A stretch of DNA of 64,000 bases from Sanguibacter hominis ATCC BAA-789 (GTDB taxonomy: Bacteria > Actinomycetota > Actinomycetes > Actinomycetales > Cellulomonadaceae): the NCBI RefSeq assembly GCF_012396185.1, contig NZ_JAAXOW010000002.1:310001-374000 (forward strand). The letters are read 5' to 3'. A model generated the notes under the pieces. That model did no database searches. It was not told the origin of the DNA and worked only from the letters and a program-made list of their open reading frames with translations. The position numbers and the translations under genes are program-made. Shown here one piece after another: positions 45,759-54,387 of the stretch (position 1 is the first letter of the stretch; the number at the start of each line of letters is the position of its first letter).

Positions 45759-47012
45759 TCAGCTCTCGTTCTCGATGGTCGTGTGCCCGGCGTACTCGGC
45801 GTGGTGCGGGTTCTCCCAGATGACGGTCCCGCCCATGCCGAGGCCGATGCACATCGACGTCAGCCCGTAGCGCACCTCGGGGTGCGCCTCGAAGTGGCGT
45901 GCGAGCTGCGTCATGAGGCGGACGCCCGACGACGCGAGCGGGTGCCCGATCGCGATCGCGCCACCATCAGGATTGACGCGCGGGTCGTCGTCGGCGATGC
46001 CGAAGTGGTCGAGGAACGCGAGCACCTGGACTGCGAACGCCTCGTTGAGCTCGAACAGGCCGATGTCCTCGATCGTGAGGCCGGCGTTGGCGAGCGCGCG
46101 CTCGGTCGCGGGGACGGGACCGAGGCCCATGACCTCCGGGTCGACCCCCACGTAGGCGAACGAGACCAGGCGCATGCGGACGGGAAGCCCGAGCTCCTCG
46201 GCGGTGTCGCCCGCGGCGAGCAGGCAGATCGCGGCGCCGTCGGTGAGCGGCGAGGCGTTGCCCGCGGTGACGCGTCCGCCTGGGCGGAACGGCGTCTTGA
46301 GGTTCGCGATGTCCTCCATCGTCGTGCCCGGGCGGGCGAGCTCGTCGGCGTCGGCGAGCCCCCATCCGAGCGTCGAGGAGCGGACCGCGATCGGGACGAT
46401 GTCCGGTGCGACCCTGCCCGCGGCGACGGCTGCCGCGTACTTGGCCTGGCTCGCGACACCGTAGGCGTCGGCGCGCTCCTTGGTGAGGTGCGGCATGCGG
46501 TCGTGGATGTTCTCGGCGGTCGCACCCATGATGAGAGCGGTCGGCTCGACGAGCCGCTCGGAGACGAACCGCGGGTTCGGGTCGGCGTCGAAGCCCATCG
46601 GGTGGTGGCCCATGTGCTCGACACCGCCGGCGAGGGCGACGTCCTGCTGGCCGTAGCCGATCGCGGACGCGGTCGTGGTGACGGCGGTCATCGCACCCGC
46701 GCACATGCGGTCGATCGCGAAACCGGGGACGGAACGGGGGAGCCCGGCGAGGACTGCGGCCGAGCGGCCGAGGGTCAGGCCTTGGTCGCCCTGCTGGGTC
46801 GTCGCCGCGATCGCGACCTCGTCGATGCGCTCGGCGGGCAGGGACGGCAGGCGGCGGAGCAGGCCGCGCAGCGCCTTGACGACCATGTCGTCTGCTCGGG
46901 TCTCGGCGTAGAGGCCGTCGGGGCGGGCCTTGCCGAAGGGGGTGCGTACGCCTTCGACGAAGACGACGTCACGGGCGGAGGCGCGGCGCGCGGACCTCGT
47001 GGTTGCTGGCAT
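45759..47012 (-). CDS. fadA: Acetyl-CoA C-acyltransferase (3-ketoacyl-CoA thiolase)
   Basis: 417 residues. The acyl-accepting Cys104 is in DRMCAGAMTAV, the His is in AIAIGHPLASSG and the second Cys is in SMCIGLGMGG. It cleaves 3-ketoacyl-CoA in the last step of beta-oxidation. First gene of the operon with the fadB-type gene, 9 bases apart. CAGGAG Shine-Dalgarno. A probable promoter and an operator-like repeat lie just upstream. Confidence 0.93.
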   Translation of the reverse strand: MPATTRSARRASARDVVFVEGVRTPFGKARPDGLYAETRADDMVVKALRGLLRRLPSLPAERIDEVAIAATTQQGDQGLTLGRSAAVLAGLPRSVPGFAIDRMCAGAMTAVTTTASAIGYGQQDVALAGGVEHMGHHPMGFDADPNPRFVSERLVEPTALIMGATAENIHDRMPHLTKERADAYGVASQAKYAAAVAAGRVAPDIVPIAVRSSTLGWGLADADELARPGTTMEDIANLKTPFRPGGRVTAGNASPLTDGAAICLLAAGDTAEELGLPVRMRLVSFAYVGVDPEVMGLGPVPATERALANAGLTIEDIGLFELNEAFAVQVLAFLDHFGIADDDPRVNPDGGAIAIGHPLASSGVRLMTQLARHFEAHPEVRYGLTSMCIGLGMGGTVIWENPHHAEYAGHTTIENES

Positions 47013-47045
47013 GAGCTCTCCTGACAGGTGGGACGGCGTTGTCCG

Positions 47046-47063
47046 CCTCCCGGTTCCGGGAGG
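47046..47063 (-). promoter_or_regulatory. Leader hairpin of fadA
   Basis: CCTCCCGG, TT, CCGGGAGG: an 8-bp stem in the presumed 5' untranslated region, 33 nt before the fadA start. Confidence 0.35.
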
Positions 47064-47072
47064 TGTCAGGAT

Positions 47073-47108
47073 TCATAGTACTGACAGTTTCAAGAACCGC
47101 CAGTATGA
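47073..47108. promoter_or_regulatory. Promoter and imperfect operator of the fad operon
   Basis: On the minus strand TACTAT (47080-47075) is a good -10 hexamer about 60 nt before fadA. The same stretch forms an imperfect inverted repeat, TCATA-gta-CTGAC to GCCAG-TATGA, in an AT-rich island. The layout suits a TetR-type fatty-acid-degradation repressor. Confidence 0.5.
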
Positions 47109-47121
47109 GTAACGAGCTGTG

Positions 47122-48123
47122 TCAGCGGCGGATCTTGCGCAACACCTGCTTCGCCGTCGGCAACGCCTTGTCCCAGACCGCGAAGAGCGGGCCGAAAGGC
47201 ACGTCGAACGTCCCGACCAGCTCGTCCGTGTGCTGCGCGAACGACTTCTTGAACTCGCTGATCCCGTCGTTCAGCAGACCGTTCATGTCGTAGCGACGCA
47301 CACCCGCCTCGGCGGCGAGACGGGTCGCGTGCCACTTCACCGGAGCGTTGGCTCTCAGCTTGCGTCCCGCGTCGTCGACACCTCCGTACAGCTCGAACGC
47401 CGTCGCGCCCGAGACGACGCTCCACACGAACGAGCACGGCTTGCCCTCGGAGAACGCTGCGACGAGGAGCGACGCGTCACCCATCTCGCGGTGGATCGCG
47501 AGGTAGTACTCGTCGTCGTGCAGCGGGAAGCCCGCGTGCGCGGCAGAGACCCGGTAGAGGTCGATCACGTCGCGAACCTCCGCCTCGTTCGTCACCCGCC
47601 GGACCTCGAGGCCCGACCGACCCGCCTTGCGGATGTCGTAGCGCGTCGACTTCCCGGCCGCGGCGAGCAGCTCCTCCTCAGACCTCGTCAGGTCGAGGAT
47701 GAGCGTCGACGGGTACAAGATCGTGTTCGACGCCCGCTGCAGCCCCGGCGCCGCGATGGGCGTGCTCTCGTCCCAGTCGGGCTCGAGCGTGACGCCCACA
47801 CCGCCGATCTCACGCTTGCAGTACGCGACGACGGCGTCGATCACCGCAGTGCGTGCAGGCTCGGAGCCCACGCCGTCAGGGGCGACGAACGGGCCGCGCG
47901 GCACGTAGGAGAGAGCGCGGAACGGTGCAGGCAGGCGCCGGACGAGCACCTGCGCGCCACCCGTCACCTCGCCGTCGGGCCCCAGCACCTTCAGGCGGAC
48001 CGGGCGCCACGGGCCGGACGCCTTGACCTCACCCCAGCCCCACAGCTGGAGCGGGTGACCACCCGCTGCGTCGACGATGCGGTCCCACTCGGCAGGGTCG
48101 GTGACTGTCTCGGTCTGGTGCAC
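47122..48123 (-). CDS. FemX-type peptidoglycan bridge aminoacyltransferase
   Basis: 333 residues with two GNAT-like folds of the FemABX family (HPLQLWGWGEVKAS near residue 23; LILDLTRSEEELLAAAGKSTRYDIRKA near 141; then FELYGGVDDAGR, RANAPVKWHA and KSFAQHTDELVG). Such enzymes add an amino acid from aminoacyl-tRNA to the lipid II stem peptide; the specificity is not readable. Together with the AslA-like ligase downstream it fits a mixed bridge such as L-Ser/L-Thr plus D-Asp/D-Glu. GTG start, TAGGGT-N6, no Shine-Dalgarno. Confidence 0.88.
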   Translation of the reverse strand: MHQTETVTDPAEWDRIVDAAGGHPLQLWGWGEVKASGPWRPVRLKVLGPDGEVTGGAQVLVRRLPAPFRALSYVPRGPFVAPDGVGSEPARTAVIDAVVAYCKREIGGVGVTLEPDWDESTPIAAPGLQRASNTILYPSTLILDLTRSEEELLAAAGKSTRYDIRKAGRSGLEVRRVTNEAEVRDVIDLYRVSAAHAGFPLHDDEYYLAIHREMGDASLLVAAFSEGKPCSFVWSVVSGATAFELYGGVDDAGRKLRANAPVKWHATRLAAEAGVRRYDMNGLLNDGISEFKKSFAQHTDELVGTFDVPFGPLFAVWDKALPTAKQVLRKIRR

Positions 48124-48129
48124 CCGCCA

Positions 48130-48135
48130 ACCCTA
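48130..48135 (-). promoter_or_regulatory. -10 element TAGGGT for leaderless femX-like gene
   Basis: TAGGGT on the minus strand, 6 nt before the GTG at 48123. Confidence 0.55.
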
Positions 48136-48146
48136 CTCGGCGGAGC

Positions 48147-49409
48147 TCAGGCCTTCTCGGCAGACCTCAGCGCGGTCGCGAGCGGGTCGGCGAGCAGGTC
48201 CGTCTGCCACGGCCGAGCGCCGCGCGCAGCAAGCTGCTCCGTCACAGACCCGGCCGTGACCACCGCAGGCGGCGCCCAGCACAGGCGACGCAGCGCGTCG
48301 GGCTGCAGCAGGTTCTCGACGGGGACGTGGTAGTTCTGCGAGAAGGACTCGACGACCTCCTTCGCAGCGTCGAGGCGTGCGGCAGCGGCCGGCTCACGAT
48401 CAGGCCATGCCCGCGGCGGCGGGGGAGCATCGGTGCGCGGACCGCGCATCGGCGGCAGCTCGTCGTCGGGCAGGGCGAACGCCCGGTCGATCGCGGCCTG
48501 CCACAAGGGCGCGCGACGCGACGCCGAGCGCCCCGTGAACCCCGGCACCGCCAGGAGCGCCGGGACGCTGCGCGGTGCCGCGACCGCGGCCGCGACGATC
48601 GCACGGTCGGGCAGGATCCGCCCCGGAGCGATGTCACGCTTGCGCGCGTTCTCGTCGCGCGCAGCCCACAGCTCACGCACGATCGCGAGCTGGCGCGGCC
48701 GCCGCAACGTGTGCACGCCGGAGACCCGCCGCCATGCGTCGACGCGCGGCGGCGCAGGAGGCGCGAGACGGACCGCCTCGAACTCCTGACGCGCCCACTC
48801 GGTCTTGCCCGCGCGCTCGAGCCGCTCCGCCAGGATGTCGCGCACCTCGACGAGCACCTCGACGTCGAGCGCCGCGTACCGCAACCAGTCCTCCGGGAGC
48901 GGGCGCGTCGACCAGTCGACCGCCGAGTGCTCCTTCGCGAGCCCCAGGCCCAGCGTGTCCGCGACGACCGCGGCGAGCCCCACGCGCTCCATGCCGAGGA
49001 GCCGGGCCGCGAGCTCCGTGTCGAACACCGCAGACGCGTGCATGCCTTGCTCAGCGAGCCCAGGCAGGTCCTGAGACGCCGCGTGCAGGACCCACTCGAC
49101 ACCCTCGAGAGCGTCGCTCAGCGACGACAGGTCAGGCAGCGCCGCAGGGTCGACAAGCGCGGTGCCCGCGCCCTGGCGGCGAAGCTGCACGAGGTACGTC
49201 TGCTGGCCGTAGCGGTAGCCGCTCGCCCGCTCCGCGTCGACCGCGACAGCACCTGTCCCCGCGGCGAAGGCGGCGACGGTCCGGGCGAGCGCCTCCGGCG
49301 TGTCCACGACGTCCGGGATGCCGTCGGCCGGCTCCGTGAGGGGGGTGATGATCGGCTCGTCCGCCGACGTGTCCTCGACCGCGGACGCGGCCGGTGCGGG
49401 TTCGTTCAT
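48147..49409 (-). CDS. Ribonuclease D-like 3'-5' exonuclease with HRDC domain
   Basis: 420 residues. The DEDD exonuclease signatures are visible as AVDAERASGYRY, VLHAASQDLPGL and WLRYAALDVEVL (about residues 55-205, DEDDy type), followed by an HRDC domain (about 235-320) and a second helical region. It trims tRNA and other RNA 3' ends. Relative of Rv2681 and, like it, next to a DUF3000 gene. Leaderless start (TAACCT-N6-ATG). Confidence 0.9.
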   Translation of the reverse strand: MNEPAPAASAVEDTSADEPIITPLTEPADGIPDVVDTPEALARTVAAFAAGTGAVAVDAERASGYRYGQQTYLVQLRRQGAGTALVDPAALPDLSSLSDALEGVEWVLHAASQDLPGLAEQGMHASAVFDTELAARLLGMERVGLAAVVADTLGLGLAKEHSAVDWSTRPLPEDWLRYAALDVEVLVEVRDILAERLERAGKTEWARQEFEAVRLAPPAPPRVDAWRRVSGVHTLRRPRQLAIVRELWAARDENARKRDIAPGRILPDRAIVAAAVAAPRSVPALLAVPGFTGRSASRRAPLWQAAIDRAFALPDDELPPMRGPRTDAPPPPRAWPDREPAAAARLDAAKEVVESFSQNYHVPVENLLQPDALRRLCWAPPAVVTAGSVTEQLAARGARPWQTDLLADPLATALRSAEKA

Positions 49410-49415
49410 GCGTTC

Positions 49416-49421
49416 AGGTTA
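49416..49421 (-). promoter_or_regulatory. -10 element TAACCT for leaderless RNase D gene
   Basis: TAACCT on the minus strand, 6 nt before the ATG at 49409. Confidence 0.6.
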
Positions 49422-49493
49422 TGGCGCGCCGGCGCGCTCATCCTTCAGGCGCGGCCGTGCGGTGAGGGTGACGTATGACCGCAGCGGGACGGC

Positions 49494-50069
49494 TCAGGCC
49501 CGGGCAGGCAGGACCGCGACGCCCTCAGGCACGTCCGGCAGGCCAGCACAGCTGCGCATGACGTACGCCCACGCCTCGAGGTGGCCGCCGAGGTCGGCGG
49601 TCTGCGGCGTCCACGACGCACGGAGCTCGAGCTCGACGAGCCCGGGACGTGCGCTGACCGCCCCGTGGCTCGTCGTGATCGTGCGCGTGACCGAGCCGCC
49701 GAGGGAATCGAGAGGGCCCGCGAACCGTGCGAGCGACTCCGTGAGCCACGTCCATGCGACCTCGCTCAGCATCGGGTCCACGCTCATCTCCGCGTCGAGC
49801 TCCGCTCGCACCAGCACGACGACGCGGAAGGTGCCCTCGGCGTCCTCGCTCGTCGGCGGGTCGAACAGCACGACGAACGTGCCGTCAGCGAGCTCGTGCG
49901 CGTCGTCGCCCGGGTCGGTCAGCGTGCCCTCGAGGGCGACCGAGTACCGCGCGGCCCGTGGAGCAGGAACCTCCTGCACCTGGATGCGCAAGGTGCGGGC
50001 GGCGTCGCGCAGCGCGCCGAGGGCCCGCGCGAAGGGCGCGGGGACCTCGGTGACCGCCGTACTGACCAT
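49494..50069 (-). CDS. DUF3000 family protein
   Basis: 191 residues, acidic, soluble. The DUF3000 pattern includes AARYSVALEGTL, FRVVVLVRAELDAEMSVDPMLSEVAWTWL and VELELRASWTPQTADLGGHLEAWA. It is restricted to actinobacteria (Rv2680 relative) and of unknown function; the constant RNase D neighbour hints at RNA metabolism. Leaderless start (TAGTGT-N6-ATG). Confidence 0.88.
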   Translation of the reverse strand: MVSTAVTEVPAPFARALGALRDAARTLRIQVQEVPAPRAARYSVALEGTLTDPGDDAHELADGTFVVLFDPPTSEDAEGTFRVVVLVRAELDAEMSVDPMLSEVAWTWLTESLARFAGPLDSLGGSVTRTITTSHGAVSARPGLVELELRASWTPQTADLGGHLEAWAYVMRSCAGLPDVPEGVAVLPARA

Positions 50070-50075
50070 GCCGAC

Positions 50076-50081
50076 ACACTA
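50076..50081 (-). promoter_or_regulatory. -10 element TAGTGT for leaderless DUF3000 gene
   Basis: TAGTGT on the minus strand, 6 nt before the ATG at 50069. Confidence 0.55.
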
Positions 50082-50330
50082 GGAGGACCCTCAGACGCAC
50101 GGACGGGCGCCACGCCGAGACGCCAGGACCGTGGCCGGTCCGTGACCTCCACGCGGCGTGGGGCCAGGCCGTGGCAACGCGAGGCAACCTCGACACACGA
50201 GAGCCCGACGGTGGGACGATGGCACCGGCGTCGAGCCCCGCCCCGCCACCGCCCCGGCGCACCTCCGTGCGCCCTCGGCGGCCGCGTCTCGCCGTCGTGG
50301 ACAGGCATGAGCACCCGGGACAGGCCCGGC

Positions 50331-50336
50331 TAGGCT
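50331..50336 (+). promoter_or_regulatory. Probable -10 element TAGGCT for gnd
   Basis: TAGGCT 37 nt before the gnd ATG, giving a leader of about 30 nt that contains the GAGGGAG Shine-Dalgarno. Confidence 0.45.
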
Positions 50337-50373
50337 TGACGGTCGTAGACACTCATCAGAGGGAGATTGACGG

Positions 50374-51807
50374 ATGACGGCACGCGCACAGATCGGTGTC
50401 ACTGGCCTGGCGGTCATGGGACGGAACCTCGCCCGGAACTTCGCCCGCCACGGATACACGGTCGCAGTCCACAACCGGTCGTACGCGAAGACCGAGTCCC
50501 TGATCGCCGACCACGGCGACGAGGGCGAGTTCATCCCGAGCGAGACGATGGCGGACTTCGTCGCGTCGCTCGCCCGGCCGCGCAAGGTCGTCATCATGGT
50601 CAAGGCCGGCGGCCCGACCGACGCCGTCATCGACGAGCTGGTCCCGCTGCTCGACGAGGGGGACATCGTCATCGACGCCGGCAACGCGCACTTCCCCGAC
50701 ACGCGTCGTCGAGAAGAGGCGCTGCGCGCCCACGGCCTGCACTTCGTCGGCACCGGCGTCTCCGGCGGTGAGGAGGGCGCTCTCAACGGCCCGTCGATCA
50801 TGCCCGGAGGCTCGCGCGAGTCCTACGAGTGGCTCGGCCCGATCCTCGAGGACATCTCCGCCAAGGTCGACGGCGTGCCGTGCTGCACCTACGTCGGCTC
50901 CGACGGCGCCGGCCACTTCGTCAAGATGGTCCACAACGGCATCGAGTACGCCGACATGCAGCTCATCGCCGAGGCCTACGACCTGCTCAAGGCCGGCCTG
51001 GGCGCGTCCGCGCAGGAGATCGGCGAGATCTTCGCCGAGTGGAACAAGGGCGACCTCGAGTCGTTCCTCATCGAGATCACCGCTGACGTGCTGCAGCACG
51101 TCGACGCGGAGACCGGCAAGGCGTTCGTCGACATCGTCCTCGACCGTGCCGAGCAGAAGGGCACCGGCCGCTGGACCGTGCAGAACGCACTCGACCTGGG
51201 CGTGCCGATCACGGGCATCGCCGAGGCGACCTTCGCGCGCGCCCTCTCCGGCTCGACGCCGCAGCGTGAGGCCGGGCGCATCCTGCCCGCCGTCGCGGGC
51301 GAGTGGGAGGTCACCGATCGTGACGCCTTCATCGAGGACGTCCGCCTCGCGCTCTACTCGTCGAAGGTCGTCGCCTACTCGCAGGGCTTCGACCAGATCG
51401 CCGCGGCCGCCGAGGAGTTTGGCTGGGAGATCGACCGCGGGGCGATGGCTCGCATCTGGCGCGGCGGCTGCATCATCCGCGCACGCTTCCTCAACCGCAT
51501 CACCGAGGCGTACGAGCTCAACCCGGAGCTTGCCCTGCTGCTCGCGGACCCGTACTTCACCGAGGCGGTCGGCAACGGCGTCGCTGCGTGGCGTCGCATC
51601 GTCTCGCAGGCCGCGCTCAACGGCGTGCCCACGCCGGCGTTCTCGTCGTCGCTCGCGTACTACGACGGCGTCCGCGCCGAGCGTCTGCCCGCGAACGTGA
51701 TCCAGGCGCAGCGTGACTTCTTCGGTGCGCACACCTACCAGCGCGTCGACAAGCCGGGCGTCTTCCACACCGAGTGGTCGGGCGACCGCACCGAGTCGCC
51801 GGCCTGA
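50374..51807 (+). CDS. gnd: 6-phosphogluconate dehydrogenase (NADP+, decarboxylating)
   Basis: 477 residues, the length of the dimeric long form. N-terminal coenzyme-binding GLAVMGRNLARNFARHGYTV with the NADP-specifying NRS; substrate motifs GTGVSGGEEGALNGPSIMPGG and GAGHFVKMVHNGIEYADMQ with the catalytic Lys; and the C-terminal tail that reaches the neighbouring subunit. It yields ribulose-5-phosphate, CO2 and NADPH in the oxidative pentose phosphate pathway. A terminator hairpin follows. Confidence 0.97.
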   Translation: MTARAQIGVTGLAVMGRNLARNFARHGYTVAVHNRSYAKTESLIADHGDEGEFIPSETMADFVASLARPRKVVIMVKAGGPTDAVIDELVPLLDEGDIVIDAGNAHFPDTRRREEALRAHGLHFVGTGVSGGEEGALNGPSIMPGGSRESYEWLGPILEDISAKVDGVPCCTYVGSDGAGHFVKMVHNGIEYADMQLIAEAYDLLKAGLGASAQEIGEIFAEWNKGDLESFLIEITADVLQHVDAETGKAFVDIVLDRAEQKGTGRWTVQNALDLGVPITGIAEATFARALSGSTPQREAGRILPAVAGEWEVTDRDAFIEDVRLALYSSKVVAYSQGFDQIAAAAEEFGWEIDRGAMARIWRGGCIIRARFLNRITEAYELNPELALLLADPYFTEAVGNGVAAWRRIVSQAALNGVPTPAFSSSLAYYDGVRAERLPANVIQAQRDFFGAHTYQRVDKPGVFHTEWSGDRTESPA

Positions 51808-51820
51808 CAACCAGCACGCG

Positions 51821-51859
51821 GCGAGGCGCCCCCACCGGTTCGTCCGTAGGGCGCCTCGC
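51821..51859 (+). terminator. Terminator of gnd
   Basis: An 11-bp perfect stem GCGAGGCGCCC / GGGCGCCTCGC around a 17-nt loop, 13 nt after the stop codon. Confidence 0.65.
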
Positions 51860-51908
51860 TCCTGTGCTCCAGGCCGGCGTCGAGCCGGCCCCGTCGAAGC
51901 GGAGAGAC

Positions 51909-53069
51909 ATGACCGAGCACACGGCCGTCACGCGAGAGCTCGCCCGGCGCACCGGGACCGACGCGAGCGACTGGTTCCTCGTCTTCAAGGCGCGGTACGG
52001 GATGCAGGTGGTGCTGCGCGAGCTCGCCCGCGTGCGCGGCACGGGCGACGTCGTCACGCAGGTCCTCACGTGCGCGACGGCCGTCGACCCGATCATCGCC
52101 GCGGGTCTCACGCCCGTGTACGCCGACATCGACGCCGCCACGGCGGCGATCGCCCCCGCTGCGCTCACGACCGGCAGCAGCACCCGGGCGGTCGTCCTGC
52201 AGCACACGTTCGGCATCGTCGACCAGGCGACCTCGCTCGGACTGCGCGCCGCTGCCGATTCCGCAGGGGCGATCCTCCTCGAGGACGCCGCGCACTGCGT
52301 GGGACGTGTCGCGGTCGGTGACGACGGCGCGCCGGTCGCGGACGTGTCCGTCCACTCGTTCGGCATCGAGAAGATGCTCCCCACCCGCTTCGGTGGAGCC
52401 GTCTGGGTCTCTCCCCGCCTCGAGCCCGGGCTGCGTGACGAGATCGTCGCGGCGCTCGGTGCGCTCGAGCCCATCGGTCGCCGCCTCGACCTCGTGACGC
52501 GGACCTACCGCACGCAGAACCGCGTGCTCAACCGCCTGCCCGGAGCGGTCTCGCGACCGCTGCGGTGCGGGCTCGTCAAGGCAGGCCTGCTCGAGCCCGC
52601 GATCGCGCCCGTCGAGCAGCGCGGCGGACTGCCGCACGCGCCGGCTGCGCCGTCGCCGTACATCGTCGCGCAGGCTGCGGCGGCGCTTCCACACCTCGCG
52701 GAGCAGGAGCAGGTGCGCGCCGCAGCGGTCGGCGTCTACGTCGAAGGGCTGAGCGACGTCGTCGACGTGCCCGGTGGGACGCGCAGCGGGCAGCCGCTCG
52801 TGCGGATGCCGTTCCTCGCCGCAGACGAGACCGCCGCCGAGCGGCTCGTCGAAGGGCTCGCGCAGCGCGGCGTGTACGCGGGCCGCTGGTACCGCCCCGC
52901 GCTCTTCCCGGGCGCGCTCGACGCGGCCGCGTACGGGTATGTCCCCGGCGACCCGCGCCTCGCGGTGTCGGAGGACCTCGTCGCGCGGCTCGTGAACCTG
53001 CCGACGAACGTCAGCGTGGAGCGTGCCCGCGAGATCGTCGGGCACGTCCGCGAGCTCCTCGGGCGCTGA
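51909..53069 (+). CDS. DegT/DnrJ/EryC1/StrS family aminotransferase
   Basis: 386 residues. PLP-dependent fold: the PLP-nitrogen Asp is in LLEDAAHCVG (Asp126) and the Schiff-base Lys155 is in HSFGIEKML. The family transaminates nucleotide-linked keto-sugars; the substrate is unknown and no sugar-nucleotide genes are nearby. GCGGAGAG precedes the ATG. Its stop codon directly abuts the stop of the convergent AslA-like gene. A cell-wall or glycan role is possible but not demonstrated. Confidence 0.85.
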   Translation: MTEHTAVTRELARRTGTDASDWFLVFKARYGMQVVLRELARVRGTGDVVTQVLTCATAVDPIIAAGLTPVYADIDAATAAIAPAALTTGSSTRAVVLQHTFGIVDQATSLGLRAAADSAGAILLEDAAHCVGRVAVGDDGAPVADVSVHSFGIEKMLPTRFGGAVWVSPRLEPGLRDEIVAALGALEPIGRRLDLVTRTYRTQNRVLNRLPGAVSRPLRCGLVKAGLLEPAIAPVEQRGGLPHAPAAPSPYIVAQAAAALPHLAEQEQVRAAAVGVYVEGLSDVVDVPGGTRSGQPLVRMPFLAADETAAERLVEGLAQRGVYAGRWYRPALFPGALDAAAYGYVPGDPRLAVSEDLVARLVNLPTNVSVERAREIVGHVRELLGR

Positions 53070-54296
53070 TCAGCGGTTGAGCCGCGTGGCCGCGTAGCGC
53101 ACATAGTTGCGCGAGCGCCGCAGGTCCTCGCGCGCCACGATCAGACGTCGGCGCCACGTCATGTCCGGCCGGTAGCGCAGCGTGTGGACGGGCCCACCGC
53201 GCTTCTTGGCGGCACGCAGCAGCGGGCGCAGCGCGCGCGGCGCGAACCGCAGGACGACGAGGTACGGGACGTTGACCCACAGGCGCTCGGCAGTCGTCAC
53301 CGTGTCGGCGAGCTCGGCGTGCTCGACGAGGTCGCCGACGACGTGCTCGGTGACGTTGCCGCCCGCGGCGCGCGTGTAGTAGCTCGTCGCGCCGAGCCGC
53401 AGGTTCACCTCGAGGATCTTGTTCTCGCCGGTCCGACGGTCGAGCATGACGTCGAGGTTCGCGAGGCCCGTGTACCCGACGCCGTCGAGCAGACGCCGTA
53501 CCGAGTCCGTCAGCGCGGGGTCGTGGATCGACACGATCGCGTTGTTGTTGCCGACCTCGCGCGGGTCGTACTCCGTCAGCACGACCTGACCCGCCGACAG
53601 GAACCGCATGCGGCCGTGCCGGTCGGAGTACGTGTTGACGACCCGCATGACCGACTCGTCGCCCGCGAGGTACTCCTGGACGACGAGGTCGTCGTCGTAC
53701 CCGGCGGCGAAGATGCGCGCCGCCACGTCACGCAGCGACGCAGCGTCCTCGACGAGGTACACCTTCTGCTGCCCCTCGAAGCGCAGCCGCGGGTAGATGT
53801 CGGTGTTCGACGGCTTGAGGATCACGGGGTACGGGAAGGGCAGAGCGTCACCGACGCCGTCGAGCGGCCCCGGGCGCACGATGACGCTCTCGGGGTGTGG
53901 CACGCCGAGCTCTGCGCACGTCGCGTAGAAGTCCGTCTTGTTCATCAGCTTCGCGGCCAGGTCCGGGCCGACCAGCGGGACGAGGTAGTCCGCGCCGATC
54001 TCGTCGCGGTGTGCGACGACGATGTTCGTGTACAGCTCGATGTTGGCGAACAGCACCTTCGGACGGTCGCCGATCTCCGCGGCGAGCTCCTTCAGCCGTG
54101 CGACGAGCACCTCGGGCTGGTCCAGGTGCCGGTCGACCCGCACGTCGACGATGCTCGAGTCGCGCGTGGCGGGCAGGGGAGCGCGCCCGAGCGCGATCGA
54201 CGTCACCCCGTAGGCCTCGTGGATCGAGCGTGCGACGTTGTACGCGTTGATGTTCGTGCCGAGGATGACAGGCACGAAATCAGGGGTCGAGGTCAT
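53070..54296 (-). CDS. ATP-grasp ligase resembling D-aspartate ligase AslA
   Basis: 408 residues. The sequence follows Enterococcus faecium D-aspartate ligase over its length: FVPVILGTNINAYNVARSIH at the start, LAAKLMNKTDFYATCAELGV, PYPVILKPSN with the ATP-binding Lys, VVQEYLAGDESVMRVVN, and NKILEVNLRLGATSYYTRAAGG with the metal-binding Glu/Asn. That enzyme adds beta-D-aspartate to the side-chain amine of Lys in peptidoglycan precursors. Micrococcales of this group have D-Asp or D-Glu in A4-type cross-bridges, so a D-Asp or D-Glu ligase role is likely. No racemase gene is in the window. Confidence 0.8.
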   Translation of the reverse strand: MTSTPDFVPVILGTNINAYNVARSIHEAYGVTSIALGRAPLPATRDSSIVDVRVDRHLDQPEVLVARLKELAAEIGDRPKVLFANIELYTNIVVAHRDEIGADYLVPLVGPDLAAKLMNKTDFYATCAELGVPHPESVIVRPGPLDGVGDALPFPYPVILKPSNTDIYPRLRFEGQQKVYLVEDAASLRDVAARIFAAGYDDDLVVQEYLAGDESVMRVVNTYSDRHGRMRFLSAGQVVLTEYDPREVGNNNAIVSIHDPALTDSVRRLLDGVGYTGLANLDVMLDRRTGENKILEVNLRLGATSYYTRAAGGNVTEHVVGDLVEHAELADTVTTAERLWVNVPYLVVLRFAPRALRPLLRAAKKRGGPVHTLRYRPDMTWRRRLIVAREDLRRSRNYVRYAATRLNR

Positions 54297-54387
54297 GTGG
54301 CGCAGGAGTCCGTTCAGGTGGCGGGAGAGGGGGCGGGGCGCACGGTCGATGATACGTGTCCGGCGTCACGGCCTCGGCGGCCGCCGC

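Larger units (their letters stand above)
50070..50373. other. Divergent promoter region between DUF3000 gene and gnd
   Basis: 304 bases, no gene seen. The left end holds the leaderless promoter of the DUF3000 gene and the right end a probable gnd promoter. The very GC-rich middle shows no assigned element. Confidence 0.5.
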
